A stretch of DNA of 64,000 nt from Giesbergeria sp. (lineage in GTDB: Bacteria > Pseudomonadota > Gammaproteobacteria > Burkholderiales > Burkholderiaceae_C): the NCBI GenBank assembly GCA_017985015.1, contig JAGNYI010000010.1, positions 1 through 64,000 on the forward strand. The letters are read 5' to 3'. Positions 9,073-18,786 of this stretch are shown one piece after another. The position numbers and the translations under genes are program-made. Every line of letters begins with the position of its first letter. The stretch's first letter is position 1. The notes beneath the pieces are model-generated. The model ran no database searches. It saw nothing but the letters and a program-made list of their open reading frames with translations, and was not told the origin of the DNA.

Positions 9073-12000
9073 GCGTCGCTCTCCTCTTCAGCGTCCGCCT
9101 GCGCCATAGGGTGCAAAGTGACTTGCACCTGCTGCGCCACCCAATCCGCCAGGCAGGCGTGCAGCAGCGGTGCCAGCCCTGCGAACTGGCCGTCGGCCGC
9201 CAGCGCTTCAAAGTCGGGGTAGAAGCGTTCCCACTCAGGTTCGCTCGCTTCGGGCGACGCGCCTTGGTTCGAACCCGCTCCGTCGTACACCATGTCGGGC
9301 GCACGGCCTTCCACCTGCGCGAGCGCGGTCGCCAGCGGCAGGGGCAGCGGCGCAGCACTGCGCAGATTCTGCTGCCACAAGGCAAGCACGGTGGCCAAGG
9401 CGCGCTCGGCAGATTCCCGCTCCATGGGCGGCCAGCTCAGCAGCGCATCGCGGGCCACCAGCACGCCATGCAGCGCCTGGCCACTGGCGGCGGCGGCAAG
9501 GGCCTGCAGCCAGCTGTCCAGCAGCTTTTCCGGGCGCGGGCGCGGCGCGGTTTTGGACTTGGCTTTGGCCAGCACACGCGAGGCCGTACGGGTGAGCACT
9601 GCCTGGCGGCCGTCCTCGGCGCGCCACACGGGCTCGATCCAATCGTCCAGCGTGACTGGAGCTGAAGTTTTTGAGTCAAATTGGCCTTCAGCGCTTGATG
9701 GGTATGCGTTATTAGCTATCAAATCAAGAGTCTTCTCGGCAGACCAGAGCACGCGCAGCCGGGGCGCAGGCGCGCTCCAATAGGCGCGCTGTGCCTGCCA
9801 GACTTCCGCCAACGGCAAGAGCTCGCCCAACAGTTGGTCCTGTGCACGCCGGCCCAGCCCGGCCAGGGGCAAGCGGCCTGCACGCGCCAGTCGGTCCAGG
9901 GCATCGCTGAGCAAGGGCTCAGGTGGCTGGCTCGCATCGCCTGCCCAAGCGGTATCCAGCGCCTCCAGCATCTCGCGGGCAATCAGGTAGCTGTCCAGGC
10001 CGCCGACGGAAAAGCTCTCGTCGTCGCCCACATCCTCCTCCGGGGGTTCGAAAACCACGGCCAGCCGTTCACGCAGAAAGGCACGCGCCGGGTGCCGGAC
10101 AAAACGGCCCAGCTGGGCCAGAGTGGTGCGCGCTGGCTTCGCGTCCGGGCCGTCTGGCAAGGCGGGCACGGGCGCTTCGCCCGACTCGGGCCGTGCTTCA
10201 TGCATGGCCCGCCACTCCCGCGCGTAGGTGAACCACGGGCGCGCTCCCGCCGCTCCCTCAATCTTGTCGATTTCAAAATAACGCCGGCTGAAGGGTTGTA
10301 ACGGATGCTCCGTGCTGCGCTCGGCCACAGCGTCTTCGCCCCAGCCAGCATCAAGGTAGTCGCGCAGTTGTGAGACCAGCACCGACGGCTGCTGGACGCT
10401 GTTGTCGCGCGCGCTGCGGCCGACCCAGCTCAGGTAGAGCACGCGGCGCGCAGACAGCAGGGCTTCGAGCATCAACTGCCGGTCGTCGCCTTGGCGGGAG
10501 CGGTCACCGGGGCGCGCCTGGCCTGCCAACGCCATCAGGTCGAAGTCGCTGCGCGGGCTGCGGCGCGGGTAGTCGCCGTCGTTCATGCCCAGGAGGCAAA
10601 CCACCTCGAAGGGGATGGCGCGCAGCGGCAGCAGCGTGCAGAACGTGACACCGCCCGCGCGAAAGCGTTGCGACAAGCGCGGCGCGTCGAGCGCCTGCTG
10701 CCAGGCCTGGCGGGCGGTATCCAAGGGAATGGAATCGGAGAACTCGGCGTCGTCGCAATCGCGCAGCCAGTCGCCGAGCGCGGCCTCCAGTGCCTGCAGG
10801 GTCTGGCGATCGGCTTCGTCGGTTGGCTCGGCAAAGTCGGCAATGAGGCGGCGAAACCGCTCCGCCCATTGCTGCGGCGAAGCTGGGGTAGCGGCCTCGG
10901 CAGCCCAGTGTTTGAGCCGTGTGACAAGCGAGGCGAGCGCCCCCGCTAGTTCGGCGGCAAGACCACCGATTTCATCCCAGGCTTCGATACCATCAAAGCT
11001 GCTGGCGCCTGCGGCGTAGCCGAGCAACATGCGCTCCAGGCCAAAGACGGCACTGTTCTGCCCGCCGCAGGCCTCCAGACCCAGATCCGCACGCTGCTCG
11101 GCGTCAAGCCCCCAGCGAATGCCGGCGCCCGCCATCCAGTCCGCTAGTTGCTCCGCGTCGCCACTCGCCAGGCCCAGCCGCGCCGCGATGGCTGGAACAT
11201 CCAACAAGCCCTGCAACTCGCTGAGCGTGCAGCGCTGCTGCGGCAGTCGCAGCAGCCAGTCGAGCGCGCCCACCAGTGGGTGGCTGGCCCGCGCGCTCAG
11301 GTCGGCAATGCCCCAGGGGATGAAGCGCGGATCGCTGCGCCGCACCTGGCCGAACACGGCCCGCACCGAAGCGGCGAAACGCTCAATGTCGGGCACCATG
11401 ACCACGATGTCGCGCGGCGCGAGCGGCACACCGTTCGGCGGATGGGCAAGCAACTCCAGCAACTGGTCGTGCAATACCTCGACTTCGCGCAGTGCGCTGT
11501 GGGCGCAATGGAAAACGATGGAGCGGTCTTGCGGCGCCAGCACCACCGGCGGATGTTCAGCCAACGGCACCAGGTCGCGTATGCGGTTTTGCACTTGCGC
11601 GAGCAGCGGCGCATCGGGGGCCTCGCCCTCATCAAACAAGTCCAGTCGCGGCAGCGCCGCTTGCTCGTGCGCAGCGGCGGCCTCGTCAAAAGCGTCGAGC
11701 TGGCGCACAAAATCGCGGCCCTGGCGCCCCCAGGCGGCCAGCAGGGGATGGGCATGCGCGTGCAGGCCCTCCAGAGGTACGGCGGCCAGATCCACCCCAT
11801 TGCGCAGCGGCTGGCGCCGACGCGCCATGGCCAGCAACTCGCGGCCATCGATGGCATCGGCCCAATGGAAGCGGCAGGGATTGGGAATGGCAAGAAGCAC
11901 CTGGCTATGGCGCGCGATGGCTGCGAGCATCTCAAGCACCGGCAACGGCAGGTGCGTCATGCCAAACAGCACGACGCGGCGCGCCAGTGGCGCAGCGAGC

Positions 12001-12695
12001 GCCGTGCCACCCTGCAGCCTGGCGAGCGCTTGCTGGTGAATCTGCGGGCGGATCGAGCGGCGCTCTGCATCGCCAAGACGCGCCAGCGCGGCACGCCAGA
12101 GCAGGGGCTGCCATTGTTGGTCTTGCGGAACTGGCCGATCGCTGCGCCCAGGCGAGCGCAGGCGATCGACGCCGGCAGCCCAGTCGCCCAGCCAGTCGGG
12201 CCGGTAGACCTGGTACTGATCGAAAAGGTCTGCGAGGCGCCCAGCCAGTTGCCACAGCCGCTCGGCGTCTGCTCCCTGCAAAAAGGCAGCCACCGGCTCA
12301 AAGCCTGGCTGCGTGGCCAAGCCCGGCAGGTCCTGCACCAAACGCCAGGTGAGCGCCGATTTGTCCACGGGCGAGCGCGTCGGCACGTCTGCTGCGCCCA
12401 GCACCTGCCGGTAGCTGTGCCAAAGAAAGCGCGCCGGCAGTTGCACTTGCGCCGCCGCACAAATGCCGCTGCGCTCAGCCAGCGCCATCTTGAACCACTC
12501 GGCCACACCATTGCTTTGCACCAGCACGACTTCGGTCTCGAGCGCGCCCAAGGGGTGTCGTTCGAGCCACGCAAAGACGGTTTCAGCCAGGGCCTCTGCG
12601 CGGTTGCCTTGCAGGGCAATCATGCCCGCCGAGAAAGTGGCGGGACGGGGCGGCGGCGCGACTGGCATACGGTGGCGTTGACTCCATTCGTACAA
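9069..12695 (-). CDS. recC: Exodeoxyribonuclease V subunit gamma RecC
   Basis: A 1208-residue RecC subunit, which splits the DNA strands and recognises Chi in the RecBCD complex. Family hallmarks are VVLVQSNGVAEWFKMALAE near the N-terminus, LHAHAHPLLAAWGRQGRDF, and the catalytically dead helicase-like and nuclease-like regions, for example VCLLGMNDGDYPRRSPRSDFDLM. The start is uncertain: TTG at 12695 opens the longest frame, ATG at 12668 and ATG at 12623 (MIALQGNRAEALAETV) are alternatives, and the last lines up best with the E. coli N-terminus. None has a convincing ribosome binding site. Residues about 990-1009 (DLIANNAYPSSAEGQFDSKT) are encoded by DNA resembling the dispersed palindromic repeat, inserted in frame. 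Confidence 0.95.
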   Translation of the reverse strand: MYEWSQRHRMPVAPPPRPATFSAGMIALQGNRAEALAETVFAWLERHPLGALETEVVLVQSNGVAEWFKMALAERSGICAAAQVQLPARFLWHSYRQVLGAADVPTRSPVDKSALTWRLVQDLPGLATQPGFEPVAAFLQGADAERLWQLAGRLADLFDQYQVYRPDWLGDWAAGVDRLRSPGRSDRPVPQDQQWQPLLWRAALARLGDAERRSIRPQIHQQALARLQGGTALAAPLARRVVLFGMTHLPLPVLEMLAAIARHSQVLLAIPNPCRFHWADAIDGRELLAMARRRQPLRNGVDLAAVPLEGLHAHAHPLLAAWGRQGRDFVRQLDAFDEAAAAHEQAALPRLDLFDEGEAPDAPLLAQVQNRIRDLVPLAEHPPVVLAPQDRSIVFHCAHSALREVEVLHDQLLELLAHPPNGVPLAPRDIVVMVPDIERFAASVRAVFGQVRRSDPRFIPWGIADLSARASHPLVGALDWLLRLPQQRCTLSELQGLLDVPAIAARLGLASGDAEQLADWMAGAGIRWGLDAEQRADLGLEACGGQNSAVFGLERMLLGYAAGASSFDGIEAWDEIGGLAAELAGALASLVTRLKHWAAEAATPASPQQWAERFRRLIADFAEPTDEADRQTLQALEAALGDWLRDCDDAEFSDSIPLDTARQAWQQALDAPRLSQRFRAGGVTFCTLLPLRAIPFEVVCLLGMNDGDYPRRSPRSDFDLMALAGQARPGDRSRQGDDRQLMLEALLSARRVLYLSWVGRSARDNSVQQPSVLVSQLRDYLDAGWGEDAVAERSTEHPLQPFSRRYFEIDKIEGAAGARPWFTYAREWRAMHEARPESGEAPVPALPDGPDAKPARTTLAQLGRFVRHPARAFLRERLAVVFEPPEEDVGDDESFSVGGLDSYLIAREMLEALDTAWAGDASQPPEPLLSDALDRLARAGRLPLAGLGRRAQDQLLGELLPLAEVWQAQRAYWSAPAPRLRVLWSAEKTLDLIANNAYPSSAEGQFDSKTSAPVTLDDWIEPVWRAEDGRQAVLTRTASRVLAKAKSKTAPRPRPEKLLDSWLQALAAAASGQALHGVLVARDALLSWPPMERESAERALATVLALWQQNLRSAAPLPLPLATALAQVEGRAPDMVYDGAGSNQGASPEASEPEWERFYPDFEALAADGQFAGLAPLLHACLADWVAQQVQVTLHPMAQADAEEESDA
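9670..9728. repeat. Degenerate palindromic repeat inside recC
   Basis: The stretch has the element's order of blocks: AAATTGGCCTTCAGCGCTT, a short spacer, then GCGTTATTAGCTATCAAAT. The same blocks occur in the intergenic copies at 33266 and 53073. It keeps the recC frame open and adds about 20 residues to RecC. Arms are imperfect (TTGATGGGTATGCG in place of TTATTnnnnAAGCG), which fits an old insertion. Confidence 0.75.
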
Positions 12696-12757
12696 ACGAC
12701 GAAGGCGCGGCAGTCAGCATTCGCTGTCCCCGACCTCCAAACTTGCCGCTGAAATGC

Positions 12758-12785
12758 AAAACGCCCACCAAAGGTGGGCGTTTTT
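12758..12785. terminator. Terminator behind tRNA-fMet
   Basis: A perfect 9-bp stem, ACGCCCACC-AAA-GGTGGGCGT, is flanked by A/T tracts on both sides (TTTTT on plus, TTTT on minus). It lies 5 bases after the CCA end of the minus-strand tRNA and upstream of recC, so it should end the ribosomal/tRNA transcription unit. Confidence 0.85.
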
Positions 12786-12789
12786 AAGC

Positions 12790-12866
<77 letters not shown>

Positions 12867-12876
12867 GTAAGCTGAA

Positions 12877-12882
12877 ATTATA
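12877..12882 (-). promoter_or_regulatory. Consensus -10 box (TATAAT) in front of tRNA-fMet
   Basis: A perfect TATAAT on the minus strand lies 2 bases after the rplQ stop. Transcription would start about position 12870, 4 bases before the mature tRNA 5' end. No good -35 hexamer is visible at 17 bp, so this could be a weak internal promoter or chance. Confidence 0.45.
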
Positions 12883-12884
12883 AC

Positions 12885-13280
12885 CTATTTCTTGCCGTCT
12901 GCGGGCGCTGCAGCAGCTTCTTCGCCGCGATCCACCAGCTCGACAAAAGCCATGGGGGCGTTGTCGCCCACGCGGTAACCCATCTTCAGAATGCGGGTGT
13001 AACCGCCCGGACGGGCGTTAAAGCGCGGGCCGAGCACCGTGAACAACTTGGTCACGCTGTTGCGATCGCGCAGTCGGTCAAATGCCAAACGGCGGTTGGC
13101 CAGCGTGTCCACCTTGGCCAAGGTGATCATGGGTTCGACGACGCGGCGCAGTTCTTTCGATTTGGGCAGCGTGGTCTTGATGGCTTCATGCTCAATGAGC
13201 GAATTCATCATGTTGCGCAGCATCGCGAGGCGGTGCGAGCTGGTGCGGTTGAGTTTGCGAAGGCCGAGTCCGTGGCGCAT
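12885..13280 (-). CDS. rplQ: Large ribosomal subunit protein L17
   Basis: A 131-residue bL17 protein of the 50S subunit, located near the peptide exit. It begins [24 protein letters not shown], the strongly conserved family start, and continues with [24 protein letters not shown]. The usual core ends near residue 118; the Glu/Ala-rich tail ([13 protein letters not shown]) is common in betaproteobacteria. It is the last protein gene of the operon, 92 bases after rpoA, and the stop codon is followed at once by a TATAAT box and the initiator tRNA. Confidence 0.98.
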   Translation of the reverse strand: MRHGLGLRKLNRTSSHRLAMLRNMMNSLIEHEAIKTTLPKSKELRRVVEPMITLAKVDTLANRRLAFDRLRDRNSVTKLFTVLGPRFNARPGGYTRILKMGYRVGDNAPMAFVELVDRGEEAAAAPADGKK

Positions 13281-13340
13281 GGTGCTTTTTCCGTTTCTTT
13301 AGTTAAAACGGGCAGCCGTATCAGGTACTGCCCGGGCACG

Positions 13341-13358
13341 GCCCCTTTCAAGAGGGGC
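13341..13358. other. Hairpin in the rpoA-rplQ gap
   Basis: GCCCCT-TTCAAG-AGGGGC folds as a short stem loop in the 92-base gap. A second possible stem (GGGCAG with CTGCCC, 13310-13334) lies beside it. There is no T-tract, so it is more likely an mRNA processing or stability element than a terminator. Its role is inferred only from position. Confidence 0.4.
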
Positions 13359-13372
13359 GCGAGATTATATCT

Positions 13373-14365
13373 TTAGCGCTTGTCCAGGCCGGCTGGCGGC
13401 CAGTTTTCCAGCTTCATACCCAAGGTCAGGCCGCGCGAAGCGAGCACTTCCTTGATTTCGTTGAGCGACTTGCGACCCAGGTTGGGGGTCTTGAGCAACT
13501 CGTTTTCGGTGCGCTGAATCAGGTCACCGATGTAGTAGATGTTTTCCGCCTTGAGGCAGTTGGCCGAACGCACCGTGAGTTCAAGCTCGTCCACTGGACG
13601 CAGCAGGATGGGATCAAAGCTGGCATTGCTGCGGGCGCCGGACTGCGAGGTGATTTCCCCGATTTCACCGCCGTCAAGCTGTGCAAACACCGCGAGCTGC
13701 TCCACCAGAATGCGCGCCGAGGCTCGCACGGCGTCTTCGGCCGTGACAGCACCGTTGGTCTCGATTTCAACGACCAGCTTGTCCAGATCGGTGCGCTGCT
13801 CCACGCGTGCGCTTTCCACCGTGTAGCTGACACGTTTGATGGGCGAGAACGAGGCGTCGAGCACAATCCGGCCAATTGACTTCGTTGCCTCGTCACCGTA
13901 ACGGCGCTGATTCCCCGGCACATAGCCGCGGCCCTTTTCGACCTTGACCTGCATATCGAGCTTGCCGCCTTGCGACAGGTGCGCAATGACATGGTCGGGA
14001 TTCACGATTTCTACGTCGTGCGGCGTCTGGATATCGCGAGCGGTCACCAGCCCTTCAACGTCCTTGCGCAGACTCAAAGTCACTTCATCGCGGTTGTGGA
14101 GCTTGAACACCACACCTTTGAGGTTCAGCAGAATGTTGACGACGTCTTCCTGGACGCCGTCCACCGACGAGTACTCGTGCAAAACGCCCGCGATGGTCAC
14201 TTCGGTGACGGCATAGCCCACCATGGACGAAAGCAATACGCGCCGAATGGCGTTGCCCAGGGTATGACCGTAGCCCCGCTCGAACGGCTCGAGAACGACC
14301 TTGGCTCGGTTGTGGCCGAGTTGCTCGACGTTGATGGTCTTGGGCTTCAGCAAATTTGTTTGCAT
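13373..14365 (-). CDS. rpoA: RNA polymerase subunit alpha
   Basis: A 330-residue alpha subunit that nucleates RNA polymerase assembly and contacts upstream promoter DNA and activators. The N-terminal assembly domain is seen in [22 protein letters not shown] and the insert region that follows. The C-terminal domain is seen in [33 protein letters not shown] with the conserved [18 protein letters not shown] helix. Length is standard for the family. It sits between rpsD and rplQ, the usual alpha-operon place. Confidence 0.98.
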   Translation of the reverse strand: MQTNLLKPKTINVEQLGHNRAKVVLEPFERGYGHTLGNAIRRVLLSSMVGYAVTEVTIAGVLHEYSSVDGVQEDVVNILLNLKGVVFKLHNRDEVTLSLRKDVEGLVTARDIQTPHDVEIVNPDHVIAHLSQGGKLDMQVKVEKGRGYVPGNQRRYGDEATKSIGRIVLDASFSPIKRVSYTVESARVEQRTDLDKLVVEIETNGAVTAEDAVRASARILVEQLAVFAQLDGGEIGEITSQSGARSNASFDPILLRPVDELELTVRSANCLKAENIYYIGDLIQRTENELLKTPNLGRKSLNEIKEVLASRGLTLGMKLENWPPAGLDKR

Positions 14366-14478
14366 GCAGACTTCCTCTCAATGCCCCCAGCTCGTTACAC
14401 CGGTAAGGCTGGTGAAGCACCTGCCCGACGATGCCTCGCGGGGCAGGGACGATAAATTCAAGAACAGACTTGCTGTGC

Positions 14479-15102
14479 TTAGCGAGAGTACAACTCGACG
14501 ATCAGCGATTCGTTGATGTCGGCACCAAACTCATCGCGATCCGGCACCTTCTTGAACACACCTTCGGCCTTGTCGCCATTGACTTCGACCCAGGCCGGCA
14601 TGCCGACCTGCGCGGCCAACTGCAAGGCTTCGACGATGCGGTTTTGCTTTTTGGACTTTTCACGCACGGCAACCACATCGCCCACCTTCACGAGGTACGA
14701 GGGGATGTTGACCGATTGGTCATTCACCGTGATCGCCTTGTGCGACACCATCTGACGAGCTTCAGCGCGCGTGGAGCCAAAGCCCATGCGGTACACGACG
14801 TTGTCCAGACGGCATTCAAGCAGCGACAGCAGATTGGCGCCGGTATTGCCCTTTTTGCGTTCTGCGGCTTCGAAGTAACGGCGGAACTGCTTTTCCAGGA
14901 TGCCGTACATGCGCTTAACCTTCTGCTTCTCGCGCAGCTGCAGGCCATAGTCGGAGGTGCGCTGACCCGAAGTGCGACCATGCTGGCCTGGCTTGGAATC
15001 AAACTTCGACTTGTCCGCAATCGAGCGACGCGCGCTCTTGAGGAACAGGTCGGTGCCTTCGCGGCGGGAGAGTTTGGCCTTGGGGCCGAGGTAACGTGCC
15101 AC
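14479..15102 (-). CDS. rpsD: Small ribosomal subunit protein S4
   Basis: A 207-residue uS4 protein, a primary 16S rRNA binder and in many bacteria the translational repressor of its own operon. I place the start at GTG 15102, giving (M)[19 protein letters not shown], the invariant N-terminus of the family. AGAAGGA lies 6 bases upstream. Longer readings to 15132 add residues with no family counterpart. The S4 domain is at [19 protein letters not shown]-like sequence ([20 protein letters not shown], about residues 95-115). Confidence 0.97.
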   Translation of the reverse strand: MARYLGPKAKLSRREGTDLFLKSARRSIADKSKFDSKPGQHGRTSGQRTSDYGLQLREKQKVKRMYGILEKQFRRYFEAAERKKGNTGANLLSLLECRLDNVVYRMGFGSTRAEARQMVSHKAITVNDQSVNIPSYLVKVGDVVAVREKSKKQNRIVEALQLAAQVGMPAWVEVNGDKAEGVFKKVPDRDEFGADINESLIVELYSR

Positions 15103-15144
15103 TTGAATATCCTTCTGGTGTCTCTGCCGCAAACCATTGCGGGA

Positions 15145-15177
15145 GCCGCCTGCGGCGTGGATACGGGCGCAGGCGGC
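15145..15177. other. Strong hairpin between rpsK and rpsD
   Basis: GCCGCCTGCG and CGCAGGCGGC form a perfect 10-bp inverted repeat around a 13-base loop in the 93-base gap ahead of rpsD. A smaller stem (CCGCAA/TTGCGG) lies beside it. No T-tract follows. Because S4 often represses its operon through a structured mRNA, this is a candidate control element, but E. coli places that site ahead of rpsM, so the link is speculative. Confidence 0.45.
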
Positions 15178-15195
15178 GGTGGGCTTGGAGTTGAA

Positions 15196-15600
15196 TTAAA
15201 TACGGCGGCGCTTTTGTGGGCGGCAGCCGTTGTGGGGGACCGGGGTCACATCAGAAATCGAGGTGATGCGGATGCCGAGTGCGCCCAATGCGCGCACCGA
15301 GGATTCGCGGCCAGGACCGGGGCCCTTGATTTCTACATCCAGATTCTTGATGCCCTGCTCAATCGCTGCACGGCCGGCCGTTTCCGAAGCGACCTGCGCT
15401 GCGAATGGGGTCGATTTGCGCGAACCCTTGAAACCCTGGCCACCCGAAGACGCCCACGACAAGGCATTGCCTTGCCGATCGGTGATCGTGATGATGGTGT
15501 TGTTGAACGAGGCGTGCACGTGGGCGATGCCATCAGAAACGTTCTTGCGAACCTTCTTGCGGACGCGCTGTGCGGCGTTATTGGCAGGAGACTTGGCCAT
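15196..15600 (-). CDS. rpsK: Small ribosomal subunit protein S11
   Basis: A 134-residue uS11 protein of the 30S platform, near the mRNA exit and the anti-Shine-Dalgarno helix. Conserved stretches are [43 protein letters not shown] and the C-terminal [18 protein letters not shown], each only partly quoted here in substance. The N-terminus is Lys/Arg-rich as expected. It lies 18 bases after rpsM in the standard rpsM-rpsK-rpsD-rpoA-rplQ order. Confidence 0.98.
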   Translation of the reverse strand: MAKSPANNAAQRVRKKVRKNVSDGIAHVHASFNNTIITITDRQGNALSWASSGGQGFKGSRKSTPFAAQVASETAGRAAIEQGIKNLDVEIKGPGPGRESSVRALGALGIRITSISDVTPVPHNGCRPQKRRRI

Positions 15601-15618
15601 ATTGATCTTTCAATCTCT

Positions 15619-15984
15619 TTATTTCTTCAGGGCTGCGGCGCCCTTGCGCGGACCCTTGCGAGTGCGTGCGTTGGTGCGCGTGCGCTGACCGCGCATCGGC
15701 AAGCCGCGACGGTGGCGGAAACCGCGGTAGCAACCAATGTCCATCAAGCGCTTGATGTTCATCGTGGTTTCACGGCGCAGATCACCTTCGATGGTGAACT
15801 GAGCGATGTGATCGCGAATCTTCTCGAGATCGCCATCCGTCAGATCTTTGATCTTCTTGGAATAAGCGATGTCGCAAGCTTCACAGATCTTGCGTGCGCG
15901 GGTGCGACCAATGCCATAGATGGCAGTCAAGCCAATCTCTGCATGTTGATGCGGCGGAATATTAATGCCAGCGATACGTGCCAT
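15619..15984 (-). CDS. rpsM: Small ribosomal subunit protein S13
   Basis: A 121-residue uS13 protein at the head of the 30S subunit, contacting P-site tRNA and the 50S subunit. It begins [20 protein letters not shown] and carries [17 protein letters not shown], and ends with the basic [18 protein letters not shown] tail that reaches the tRNA. Length matches the family. It lies 24 bases after rpmJ and opens the alpha-operon block. Confidence 0.98.
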   Translation of the reverse strand: MARIAGINIPPHQHAEIGLTAIYGIGRTRARKICEACDIAYSKKIKDLTDGDLEKIRDHIAQFTIEGDLRRETTMNIKRLMDIGCYRGFRHRRGLPMRGQRTRTNARTRKGPRKGAAALKK

Positions 15985-16008
15985 GTGCGTCCTCTAATGC
16001 TTTCCTGT

Positions 16009-16122
16009 TCAACCCTGACGCTGCTTATGACGCAGGTCCGTGCAGATCACGCGCACCACACCTTTGCGGCGGATGATCTTGCAGTTGCGGCAGATTTTTT
16101 TGACCGAAGCCGAAACTCTCAT
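16009..16122 (-). CDS. rpmJ: Large ribosomal subunit protein L36
   Basis: A 37-residue bL36 protein. Translation gives [20 protein letters not shown] and ends [12 protein letters not shown]-like ([13 protein letters not shown]). The zinc-binding set is intact: Cys-x2-Cys (CRNC), a later Cys and a His (CTDLRH), so this is the zinc-containing C+ form. It is preceded by AGGAG about 6 bases upstream. It lies between secY and rpsM. The usual infA gene, often found here in related bacteria, is absent. Confidence 0.97.
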   Translation of the reverse strand: MRVSASVKKICRNCKIIRRKGVVRVICTDLRHKQRQG

Positions 16123-16267
16123 TTCATTCTCCTAAAACCAGTCGTGGTGCGCGGCACGTGCCAAAAACACCTTGTTTGGGTGCGCCCTAGCGCACCGCGT
16201 TGAATTTGAAACCCGAAAGTTTCATCTTATGAATCCCATACCACCCACAGCACGGTGAACGGATTCT

Positions 16268-17587
16268 TCAGCCCCCTGCATTGCCCTTGAAGTTCGCCTT
16301 CTTGAGCAAGGAGTCGTACTGCTGTGACATCAGATAATTCTGAACCTGGGCCATGAAATCCATGGTTACCACCACGATGATCAACAAGGAAGTTCCCCCG
16401 AAATAGAACGGAACGTTGTACTTGAGGATCATGAACTCTGGCAGCAAACACACCAGCGTGATGTAGATTGCACCGGCCAGCGTCAGGCGAACCAGGATTT
16501 TATCAATGTAGCGTGCCGTCTGGTCTCCAGGACGAATGCCAGGAATAAAGGCGCCGCTCTTCTTGAGGTTGTCCGCCGTCTCTCGGCTGTTGAACACCAG
16601 TGCAGTGTAAAAGAAACAGAAAAACACGATGGCCGTCGCATACAGCAGCACGTAAATGGGCTGTCCCGGCGTCAATGCCCCCGAAATATCCTTCAGCCAA
16701 CGCATCGAATCGCCCGCACTGAACCAGTTGACCACCGTTGCGGGCAACAAAATGATGGACGATGCAAAGATGGGGGGAATCACGCCGGACATATTCAGCT
16801 TGAGTGGCAAGTGCGAGGCCTGACCTCCATACACCTTGTTGCCCACTTGCCGCCTAGCGTAGTTCACCAGTATTTTGCGCTGACCGCGTTCAACGAACAC
16901 CACAAAATACGTGACCAGACAAACCACCAGCACAATGAACAAGGCCGCCAGAATGCTCATGGAGCCCGTTCGCACCAATTCCAGCAGACCACCTACCGAA
17001 CTCGGAAGGCCCGCGGCGATGCCAGCGAAAATCAGGATGGAAATGCCGTTGCCCAAGCCGCGTTCCGTAATCTGCTCGCCCAGCCACATCAGGAACATGG
17101 TTCCAGCGGTCAGACTGACGACAGCGGTCATACGAAAGCCAAAGCCGGGCGAGATCACCAGGCCGGCAGAACTCTCCAGAGCTACAGCAATTCCAAGCGA
17201 CTGAAACAGGGCAAGCCCTAGCGTGCCATAACGCGTGTACTGCGTGATTTTGCGTTGTCCGGCTGCGCCTTCCTTCTTCATCTGCTCGAAAGTTGGCACT
17301 GCATAGGACATGAGCTGCATGATGATCGACGCCGAGATGTACGGCATGATCCCCAGCGCAAACACCGTGAAACGCGACAAAGCGCCACCCGAGAACATGT
17401 TGAACAGGTTCAGGATGCCGCCTTGCTGCCCGTTGAACAGCTGCTTGAGCTGCGTCGGGTCAATGCCGGGCACGGGAATGTGCGCGCCCACGCGGTAAAC
17501 GACCAACGCGAGCAGCAGAAACACCAGCCTGCGGCGCAGATCGCCGTACTTGCCGGTCTTCGCAATGGTTGCTGCGTTAGTTGCCAC
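16268..17587 (-). CDS. secY: Protein translocase subunit SecY
   Basis: A 439-residue core channel of the Sec translocon in the cytoplasmic membrane, with ten expected transmembrane segments. Family landmarks are the N-terminal [25 protein letters not shown], the plug region with [25 protein letters not shown], and the loop with [15 protein letters not shown] that meets the ribosome and SecA. The start is GTG at 17587 with AAGGA five bases upstream. It follows rplO by 23 bases, the normal spc-operon position. Confidence 0.98.
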   Translation of the reverse strand: MATNAATIAKTGKYGDLRRRLVFLLLALVVYRVGAHIPVPGIDPTQLKQLFNGQQGGILNLFNMFSGGALSRFTVFALGIMPYISASIIMQLMSYAVPTFEQMKKEGAAGQRKITQYTRYGTLGLALFQSLGIAVALESSAGLVISPGFGFRMTAVVSLTAGTMFLMWLGEQITERGLGNGISILIFAGIAAGLPSSVGGLLELVRTGSMSILAALFIVLVVCLVTYFVVFVERGQRKILVNYARRQVGNKVYGGQASHLPLKLNMSGVIPPIFASSIILLPATVVNWFSAGDSMRWLKDISGALTPGQPIYVLLYATAIVFFCFFYTALVFNSRETADNLKKSGAFIPGIRPGDQTARYIDKILVRLTLAGAIYITLVCLLPEFMILKYNVPFYFGGTSLLIIVVVTMDFMAQVQNYLMSQQYDSLLKKANFKGNAGG

Positions 17588-17610
17588 GAAAGTCCTTAGT
17601 CACTGCAGGC

Positions 17611-18042
17611 TTAAGCGACGCTACCGCCAGCTGCTTCGATCGCAGCGCGCGCACCTGCAGTCGCACCAATGCCTGTCAGCTTGACAGCAATTGATAGCTC
17701 GCCGCTCTTGACCACCTTGACGACCTTGGCCATCTGGCCGACCAAGCCCGCCTGCTTGAGCGCCAGCATGTCGACTTCAGAGGAACCAAGCAGCGTCAGC
17801 GCCGACAGCGTGACTTCTGCGTTGTACTTCAAGGTCTGGGACTTAAAGCCACGCTTGGGCAGGCGACGTTGCAGAGGCATTTGACCGCCTTCGAAACCGA
17901 CCTTGTGATAGCCGCCGGAACGCGACTTTTGGCCCTTGTGACCGCGACCCGCTGTCTTTCCGAGTCCGGAACCGATGCCGCGACCCACGCGACGCTTTGC
18001 GTGCTTGGCTCCGGCTGCCGGTTTGATGCTATTGAGTTCCAT
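17611..18042 (-). CDS. rplO: Large ribosomal subunit protein L15
   Basis: A 143-residue uL15 protein of the 50S subunit. It begins [20 protein letters not shown], then [19 protein letters not shown], the Gly/Lys/Arg-rich rRNA-binding extension. The C-terminus with [20 protein letters not shown] is also typical. ATG at 18042 is preferred over an in-frame TTG two codons earlier because it gives the conserved start and sits behind AGAGG. It lies 10 bases after rpmD. Confidence 0.97.
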   Translation of the reverse strand: MELNSIKPAAGAKHAKRRVGRGIGSGLGKTAGRGHKGQKSRSGGYHKVGFEGGQMPLQRRLPKRGFKSQTLKYNAEVTLSALTLLGSSEVDMLALKQAGLVGQMAKVVKVVKSGELSIAVKLTGIGATAGARAAIEAAGGSVA

Positions 18043-18052
18043 CACCAACCTC

Positions 18053-18235
18053 TCAGAGGACTTTGACCAGGTAACTGATCTTGTTGATCATGCCGCGCAC
18101 TTCAGGACTGTCCTGGAGCTCGCTGACACTATTGAGCTTGCGCAGACCCAGACCACGCACAGTGGCGCGGTGGGACTGCTGGGTTCCGATCGGGCTGCGA
18201 ACCAGCTGGATCTTCACGGTTTGTTGGGTAGACAT
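18053..18235 (-). CDS. rpmD: Large ribosomal subunit protein L30
   Basis: A 60-residue uL30 protein. The sequence [20 protein letters not shown] and [17 protein letters not shown] are the family core, ending [12 protein letters not shown]. The length is normal for bacterial L30. It is spaced 14 bases after rpsE and 10 bases before rplO. Confidence 0.97.
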   Translation of the reverse strand: MSTQQTVKIQLVRSPIGTQQSHRATVRGLGLRKLNSVSELQDSPEVRGMINKISYLVKVL

Positions 18236-18249
18236 GCTTGCTGCTCCTG

Positions 18250-18768
18250 TCAGACGAAGAGGTCTTCGACAGACTTGCCGCGCTTGGAGGCCACTTCCGA
18301 AGGCGTGGTGGAATTGGTCAACGCATCGAAGGTTGCGCGAACCATGTTGTACGGATTGGAGGAACCGTGGCTCTTGGCGACGATATCGGTCATGCCCATC
18401 ACCTCGAAAACGGCGCGCATCGGACCGCCGGCGATGATGCCAGTACCCTTGGGAGCCGGAGCCATCATGACGAACGCTGCACCGTGGTGGCCCGTCACCT
18501 GATGGTGGATCGTGCCGTTCTTGAGCGACACCTTGACCATGTTGCGACGCGCCTCTTCCATAGCCTTCTGCACAGCAGCCGGCACTTCCTTGGATTTGCC
18601 TTTGCCCATGCCTACGCGGCCATCACCGTCGCCCACTACGGTCAACGCGGCGAAACCGAGAATTCGCCCGCCTTTCACGACCTTGGTGACGCGGTTCACG
18701 GCGATCATCTTCTCGCGCATGCCGTCGTCGCGACCTTCGTCTTGCACTCGGGGTTGAAATTTAGCCAT
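18250..18768 (-). CDS. rpsE: Small ribosomal subunit protein S5
   Basis: A 172-residue uS5 protein, important for decoding accuracy and mRNA helicase activity at the entry channel. The S5 double-stranded RNA-binding domain begins [19 protein letters not shown], where the VVKGG motif is the loop altered in spectinomycin resistance, followed by [20 protein letters not shown]. The C-terminal domain has [20 protein letters not shown]. Length matches the family. Confidence 0.98.
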   Translation of the reverse strand: MAKFQPRVQDEGRDDGMREKMIAVNRVTKVVKGGRILGFAALTVVGDGDGRVGMGKGKSKEVPAAVQKAMEEARRNMVKVSLKNGTIHHQVTGHHGAAFVMMAPAPKGTGIIAGGPMRAVFEVMGMTDIVAKSHGSSNPYNMVRATFDALTNSTTPSEVASKRGKSVEDLFV

Positions 18769-18786
18769 TTTCTTTTTCCGTTCCGC

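Noticed and set aside
14431-16203. Plus-strand frame of 590 codons across rpsD-rpsM
   Set aside because: Opposite to well-identified ribosomal genes; it would span several of them, which is not credible.
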